The notes beneath the pieces were generated by a model. The model saw nothing but the letters and a program-made list of their open reading frames with translations. It was not told where the DNA came from and made no database searches. Shown piece after piece: positions 59,450-64,000 of a stretch of 64,000 bases of DNA. The stretch is from contig JBCBWF010000001.1 in NCBI GenBank assembly GCA_039817245.1, positions 3,019-67,018 of the forward strand, in the 5' to 3' direction. Each line of letters begins with the position of its first letter. The stretch's first letter is position 1. Origin of the DNA: Thermohalobaculum sp039817245. Lineage in GTDB: Bacteria; Pseudomonadota; Alphaproteobacteria; Rhodobacterales; Rhodobacteraceae. The translations under genes were made by a program, and so were the position numbers.

Positions 59450-62176
59450 CTATTCCGCCGCCACCCGCCGCGCCGCGGCTTCCAGGAGTGCTGCGAGCTC
59501 CGGCCGGCAGGAGCCGCAATTGGTGCCGGCCCGCAAGGCCCGTCCGATCTCCTCCAAATCCGCGAGGCCATCGGTGGCGATCGCCGCCATGACAGTGTTG
59601 ACGCCCACATTGAAGCAGCTGCAGAGCGTGGCGCCGGGGTCGGGGCGGTCTGCGGCGGGCCGGCCCGCAAGGAGCGCCTCGGCCGCCTGCCCCGCCTCGA
59701 AAGCCGCGAGCACATGCGCCCTGGCGATCTCGACGGGCGCGCGGGAGACGAAGAGCGCCCCCGTCACCCGCCCCTCCTCCAGAACCGCGACCCGGGCGAG
59801 ACCGCGGGCAGGGTCTTCGACCGTCACGGCCCCGGCCGCACTGCCGGCGCCGAGGACAGCCATCGCGAAGGCCGTCCAGTCCTCCGGCATCCCGGTGTCG
59901 GCGATCTCTGCCTGCCATCCGGGGCCGATGCGCGCCCGGGCCCAGTAGGCGGTGTCCGGTTCGAGCCGGTTGCGGGAGACGGCAAAGCCGTACCAGGTCG
60001 CCTCGAAGGGTCGGATCCGCACGGGCTGGGCCTTCGCATCGGGCTGGCCCGAGACCGGGTCCACGATCCCGCCGACCGCAGCGCCCGCGCGCCCCTCGGA
60101 GGACCACGCCGCCGTCCAGTGCATCGGCACGAAGAGCATGCCCGGACGCACCCGGTCGGTGACGAGCGCGCGGACGACGAGCGCCCCGTGCGGGCTCTCG
60201 ATCCGCGCCAGATGCGCCGGTTCGATCCCGTGCTCCGCGGCATCCGCGGGATGGATCTCCACGAAGGGCTCGGCGAAGTGGCGGCTGAGGCGGGCGGAGC
60301 GCGCCGTGCGCGTCATGGTGTGCCAATGGTCGCGCACCCGTCCGGTGTTGAGCCGAAGCGGATAGGCGGGCGTGAGCGCCGATGCCGGGGCCTGCTGCAC
60401 CACGGGCAGCAGGCGCGCCCGCCGCGCCGGCGTGTAGAAGCCGCCCTCGGCGAAAAAGCGCCGATCCGCGCGGCCCGCGGCAGGCACGCCCTCGGCCGCA
60501 GGCACGGGCCACTGCACCGGCGCGAGGGCGTCATAGGCCCTGTCGTCCAGCCCCGCGAGGCCGGAGATGTCGAAATCGCGCCCGAGCCGGGCCGCGACGC
60601 CCGAGAGGGCCGCATGCTCGCGGAAGATCTCGGCGGGCGAGGCATAGTCGAAGGCCGCGCCCCAGCCCATCGCGCGCGCCACGTCGCAGATGATCCGCCA
60701 ATCCTCCCGCGCTTTGCCGGGGATCGGCAGGAACGGCCGCTGCCGCGTGATGCGCCGCTCGGAATTCGTGACGGTGCCGGACTTCTCCCCCCAGGCCGCG
60801 GCGGGCAGCAGCACGTCGGCGGCGCGGTTCGTCTCGGTCTCGGTCACGATGTCGGAGACCGCGACGAAGGGGCAGGCGCGGATCGCCGCGGCCACCGCAT
60901 CGGCCTCCGGCAGGCTGACGGCCGGGTTGGTGGACATGATCCAGAGCGCCTTCAGCCGCCCGTCCCCTGCCGCGCGGAAGAGATCGACCGCCTTCAGCCC
61001 CGGTTTCGTGCAGATCCGCGGCGCGCGCCAGAAGTCCTGCACGGCCTCGCGGTGGCCGGGATCCTCGATATCGAGATGGGCCGCCAGCATGTTGGCGAGC
61101 CCGCCGACCTCGCGCCCGCCCATCGCATTGGGCTGGCCGGTGACGGAGAACGGCCCCATGCCCGGCCGCCCGATCCGCCCGCTGGCGAGATGGCAGTTCA
61201 GGATCGCGTTCACCTTGTCCGTGCCCGCGGCGGACTGGTTCACACCCTGGCTGTAGACGGTGACGACCCGCTCGCTGCGCACCCAGAGGCGGTAGAAGCG
61301 GTCGAGATCGGCCGGGTCGAGCCCGGCCATGGCGGCAACGCGCGCGGGTGTGGCGGAGCGGGCCGCGGCCAGCGCCTCCGGCAGACCGTCCACATGCTCG
61401 GCCACGTAGCGCGCATCGATCGCACCTTCCGCCTCGAGCCGGTTGAGGAGCCCCGAGAAGAGCGCCACATCGCTGCCCGGCGCGAGCTGCAGCACGAGAT
61501 CGGCGATGGCCGCGGTCGCCGTGCGGCGCGGATCGACGAGCACGATGCGCAGGCCCGGCCGCGCCTCCTTCGCCGCCGCGAGCCGCTGGAACAGCACCGG
61601 ATGGCACCAGGCGAGGTTGGAGCCGACGAGGACGACGAGATCGGCCGCTTCCAGGTCCTCATAGGTCCCGGGCACCGTGTCCGCCCCGAAGGCGCGGCGA
61701 TGCCCGGCGACGGAAGAGGCCATGCAGAGCCGCGAATTGGTGTCGATATTCGCCGAGCCGATGAAGCCCTTCATCAGCTTGTTGGCGACGTAGTAGTCCT
61801 CTGTCAGGAGCTGGCCCGAGACGTAGAAGGCGACGCTGTCCGGCCCGTGCTCGGCCACGGCATCCGCGAAGCGCCGGGCGACGAGCGCGATGGCCTCGTC
61901 CCAGCCCGCCTTCCGCCCGCCGATCTGCGGCGCCAGCAGCCGGCCCTCGAGGCTCACCGTCTCGCCGAGCGCTGAGCCCTTGGAGCATAGCCGGCCGAAA
62001 TTGGCGGGATGGTCCGGGTCGCCCTCGATGACGGCGCCCCCTGCCCCGTCCGCTCTCGCGAGGATGCCGCACCCCACCCCGCAATAGGGACAGGCGGTGG
62101 CGGTTGGCACCGCGCGGCCCCTCTCGCCCCTGCCCCGCCTGCCCGCGGCGGCCTGAGGGGGGACTGCCTCGCTCAC
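59450..62176 (-). CDS. nasA: assimilatory nitrate reductase catalytic subunit NasA
   Basis: The product has 908 residues. The N-terminal [4Fe-4S] cysteines are in ATACPYCGVGCGIL and GRLCSKGSALGE. The molybdopterin guanine dinucleotide domains follow (RLCMASSVAGHRRAFGADTV, VYSQGVNQSAAGTDKVNAIL, then SRHFAEPFVEIHP at the C-terminal cap). A C-terminal BFD-type [2Fe-2S] module is fused (LCSCFNVGVNTVMA then GTNCGSCRPEL), as in NasA of many proteobacteria. It reduces nitrate to nitrite in the cytoplasm for growth and lacks a Tat signal. Its start overlaps the nirD stop. It needs molybdate supplied by ModABC. Confidence 0.93.
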   Translation of the reverse strand: MSEAVPPQAAAGRRGRGERGRAVPTATACPYCGVGCGILARADGAGGAVIEGDPDHPANFGRLCSKGSALGETVSLEGRLLAPQIGGRKAGWDEAIALVARRFADAVAEHGPDSVAFYVSGQLLTEDYYVANKLMKGFIGSANIDTNSRLCMASSVAGHRRAFGADTVPGTYEDLEAADLVVLVGSNLAWCHPVLFQRLAAAKEARPGLRIVLVDPRRTATAAIADLVLQLAPGSDVALFSGLLNRLEAEGAIDARYVAEHVDGLPEALAAARSATPARVAAMAGLDPADLDRFYRLWVRSERVVTVYSQGVNQSAAGTDKVNAILNCHLASGRIGRPGMGPFSVTGQPNAMGGREVGGLANMLAAHLDIEDPGHREAVQDFWRAPRICTKPGLKAVDLFRAAGDGRLKALWIMSTNPAVSLPEADAVAAAIRACPFVAVSDIVTETETNRAADVLLPAAAWGEKSGTVTNSERRITRQRPFLPIPGKAREDWRIICDVARAMGWGAAFDYASPAEIFREHAALSGVAARLGRDFDISGLAGLDDRAYDALAPVQWPVPAAEGVPAAGRADRRFFAEGGFYTPARRARLLPVVQQAPASALTPAYPLRLNTGRVRDHWHTMTRTARSARLSRHFAEPFVEIHPADAAEHGIEPAHLARIESPHGALVVRALVTDRVRPGMLFVPMHWTAAWSSEGRAGAAVGGIVDPVSGQPDAKAQPVRIRPFEATWYGFAVSRNRLEPDTAYWARARIGPGWQAEIADTGMPEDWTAFAMAVLGAGSAAGAVTVEDPARGLARVAVLEEGRVTGALFVSRAPVEIARAHVLAAFEAGQAAEALLAGRPAADRPDPGATLCSCFNVGVNTVMAAIATDGLADLEEIGRALRAGTNCGSCRPELAALLEAAARRVAAE

Positions 62177-62508
62177 GCCGCGCGCCCGGCCGTGACGAGG
62201 CGCGCATCGAGCAGGATCCGCCCGCCCTCGATCCGCGCGGAATAGGTGGCCACACGCCCCTCATCCGCCCCCCCGGCTTCGCCGGTCTCGAGCGAGATCA
62301 CCCAGTTGTGGAGCGGGCAGGTCACGGCGCGCCCGTGCACGATACCTTCCGAGAGCGGGCCGCCGCGATGGGGGCAGCGGTCGTCGATGGCGAAAACCTC
62401 GTCGGCGCCGGTGCGGAAGAGTGCGACGCAGCCCGCGCGCGTCTTCACCACCCGCGCGCCCCGCACGGGCACGTCCTCCAGCGCGCCCACATCGATCCAG
62501 TCGCTCAT
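62173..62508 (-). CDS. nirD: nitrite reductase small subunit NirD (Rieske-type)
   Basis: The product has 111 residues with a Rieske-like [2Fe-2S] fold: DDRCPHRGGPLSEG and TCPLHNWVISLETGE give the Cys-His pairs. It is the small subunit that works with NirB in the NADH-dependent reduction of nitrite to ammonium. The ATG at 62508 overlaps the nirB stop, and its own stop overlaps the nasA start, so all three are coupled. Confidence 0.93.
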   Translation of the reverse strand: MSDWIDVGALEDVPVRGARVVKTRAGCVALFRTGADEVFAIDDRCPHRGGPLSEGIVHGRAVTCPLHNWVISLETGEAGGADEGRVATYSARIEGGRILLDARLVTAGRAA

Positions 62509-64000
62509 TCCGCCGCCTCCAGCGTCAGATCGGCCATCGGCGCATAGGCGCGCTCGGTGCCGGGATTGGCGCGCGCGGCCCAGGGGTCGGCCTGAAAGAT
62601 CCGCTGGGAGAGATCGAAGCGCGCGATCAGGGCGGCGCGCTCGGCGCGGTCCTCCACCACGCGCTCCCGCACCCAGTCCATCCCGACCTTCGCCACCCAT
62701 TTGTAGGGCCGGTCCAGATACTTCGCGTGCTCGCGGTAGAGCTGGACGAAGGCGACGATCAGCTCGATCGCCTCCTCGGCCGTGGCGGTCTTGCCGAGGG
62801 GCTCGACCTCCTTCACATCCATACCCGCAGCGCCCGCGACGCCGATCTCGAAGCCGCTGTCGACGCAGATCACGCCCACATCCTTGCAGGTCGCCTCCGC
62901 ACAGTTCCGCGGACAGCCCGAGACGGCCATCTTCACCTTGTGCGGGGTCCAGGAGCCCCACATCCGCTTCTCGATGGCGATGCCGAGGCCGGTGCTGTCC
63001 TGCGTGCCGAACCGGCAGTGATCGGTGCCCACGCAGGTCTTCACCGTACGCAGCCCCTTGGCATAGGCATGGCCCGAGACGAGCCCCGCGGCGCCCAGAT
63101 CCGCCCAGATCCGCGGCAGATCCTCCTTCTTCACGCCCAGCAGGTCGATCCGCTGGCCGCCCGTGACCTTCACGGTCGGCACATCGTATTTCTCCGCCGC
63201 ATCGGCGATGGCGCGCAGCTCGCGCGCATTGGTGATGCCGCCCCACATGCGCGGCACGACCGAGAAGGTGCCGTCCTTCTGGATGTTGGCGTGGTTGCGT
63301 TCGTTCACGAACCGGCTCTGCGGGTCGTCGCGGTACTCCTCCGGCCAGTCCGCCAGCAGGTAGTAATTGAGCGCCGGCCGGCAGACATGGCAGCCGCAGG
63401 AGGTCTTCCAGCCGAGCTCCTGCCAGACCGCGGGCATGCTCTTGAGCCCGCGCGCCTTGATGAGGCGGCGCACATCCTCATGCGTAAGATCCGTGCAGCC
63501 GCACATGGGCTTGGCCGCGGGGGCCGCATAGTCGTCGCCGAGCGAGAGGGCGAGGATCTGCTCCACCAGCCCCGAGCAGGTTCCGCAGGAGGACGAGGCC
63601 TTGGTCTGGGCCCGCACCGCCTCCAGCGTGGTGGCGCCGCCGGCGATGGCAGTCGTGATCGTGCCCTTGCAGATGCCGTTGCAGCCGCAGACCTCCGCCT
63701 CATCCGGCAAGGCTGCAACGGCCGCCATAGGGTCGAGGGGGGCGCCCCCCGCGACCGTCGGCCCGAAGATCAGGGTCTCGCGCATATCCGCGATGTCCGT
63801 GCCGTCCTTCAGGAGCCCGAAGAACCAGCTGCCATCCGCGGTGTCGCCATACATCACCGTGCCGATGATGCGGTTCTCGCGCAGCACCAGGCGCTTGTAG
63901 ACCCCGCGGGCGGGGTCGCGGAACACGATCTCCTCGCGGTCGTCCCCTTCCGCAAAGTCACCGGCGGAGAAGAGATCGACCCCGGTGACCTTGAGCTTGG
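62505..64000 (-). CDS. nirB: nitrite reductase large subunit NirB, 5' part beyond the window
   Basis: The visible 497 codons run from the right edge (KLKVTGVDLFSAGDFAEGDD) to the stop. Seen in order are the end of the FAD/NAD domain, two BFD-type [2Fe-2S] modules (VCGCNGICKGTITTAIAGG with SSCGTCSG, then MCGCTDLTHEDVRRLIKARG with TSCGCHVCRPALNYY), and the sirohaem/[4Fe-4S] domain with CVGTDHCRFGTQDS and VSGCPRNCAEA. NirBD reduces nitrite to ammonium with NADH. The N-terminal FAD domain and start lie to the right of the window. A full NirB would be about 800 residues. Confidence 0.93.
   Translation of the reverse strand, partial: KLKVTGVDLFSAGDFAEGDDREEIVFRDPARGVYKRLVLRENRIIGTVMYGDTADGSWFFGLLKDGTDIADMRETLIFGPTVAGGAPLDPMAAVAALPDEAEVCGCNGICKGTITTAIAGGATTLEAVRAQTKASSSCGTCSGLVEQILALSLGDDYAAPAAKPMCGCTDLTHEDVRRLIKARGLKSMPAVWQELGWKTSCGCHVCRPALNYYLLADWPEEYRDDPQSRFVNERNHANIQKDGTFSVVPRMWGGITNARELRAIADAAEKYDVPTVKVTGGQRIDLLGVKKEDLPRIWADLGAAGLVSGHAYAKGLRTVKTCVGTDHCRFGTQDSTGLGIAIEKRMWGSWTPHKVKMAVSGCPRNCAEATCKDVGVICVDSGFEIGVAGAAGMDVKEVEPLGKTATAEEAIELIVAFVQLYREHAKYLDRPYKWVAKVGMDWVRERVVEDRAERAALIARFDLSQRIFQADPWAARANPGTERAYAPMADLTLEAAE

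Noticed and set aside
59714..61975. A 753-codon + strand open frame opposite nasA
   Set aside because: NasA is unmistakable on the - strand; the + strand product is dominated by Arg, Gly, His and Asp with no domains.
1..64000. CRISPR array, prophage or integrative element
   Set aside because: No regularly spaced repeats, integrase, transposase, terminal repeats or tRNA-flanking duplication were seen; gene style is uniform along the window.

Overview
The window is a 64 kb piece of a high-GC, gene-dense bacterial chromosome. The gene repertoire fits an alphaproteobacterium, probably Rhodobacterales or a relative: a Paracoccus-type sox cluster in the order soxTRS / soxVWXYZABCDEF, many spermidine-type and Fe-type ABC cassettes, an acidic porin, and translationally coupled ATGA/GTGA gene overlaps. 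The assignment is an inference; no rRNA or other phylogenetic marker is present. I found no tRNA, rRNA, CRISPR array, transposase, integrase or origin. No stretch longer than about 270 bases lacks a gene.

Layout. 1-4074: C-N hydrolases (creatininase-family protein cut by the left edge, YtcJ-like amidohydrolase, isochorismatase-fold hydrolase) and a metallo-beta-lactamase-fold hydrolase. 4206-13723: one long + strand operon with a spermidine/putrescine-type ABC importer, an AbgB-like M20 amidohydrolase, an arginine deiminase/amidinotransferase-fold enzyme, a ureohydrolase-fold enzyme lacking one metal ligand, an EamA exporter and a class II aldolase. It looks like uptake and breakdown of a guanidino compound. 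13734-16418: a fatty acid desaturase and an exported caspase-like protease with a peptidoglycan-binding domain.

16427-28611: the complete thiosulfate-oxidation island. soxT, soxR and soxS lie on the - strand. soxV to soxF plus a DUF302 gene lie on the + strand. SoxR has the two cysteines expected of a persulfide sensor, and an exact ATTC-N8-GAAT element lies before soxX. SoxD has only its first cytochrome domain, and the SoxD-like second domain appears fused to the downstream SoxE-like cytochrome.

28813-33780: a beta-keto acid cleavage enzyme, a fumarase-superfamily lyase and modABC molybdate uptake. Molybdate would serve SoxC and the nitrate reductase NasA, both in this window. 34017-36839: porin, small lipoprotein, and a class III cyclase-FHA protein. 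36897-42660 (-): LacI regulator, Fe/phosphonate-type ABC importer and a CpdA-like phosphodiesterase in one transcription unit with a LacI-type operator at its head. 42860-47690: an MscS-type channel and the lysine monooxygenase pathway pair davA-davB.

47703-50289 (-): a GtrA/GT2/GT87 surface-glycan cassette. 50459-51835: an orphan AAA ATPase. 52089-57103: nicotinamidase, gamma-glutamyltransferase, amidase and M20 peptidase, again amide and peptide nitrogen scavenging. 57186-59431: cytochrome P450 and a putative 2OG-Fe(II) oxygenase. 59450-64000 (-): nirB-nirD-nasA assimilatory nitrate/nitrite reduction, with nirB cut by the right edge. Overall the region combines lithotrophic sulfur oxidation with broad scavenging of inorganic and organic nitrogen.
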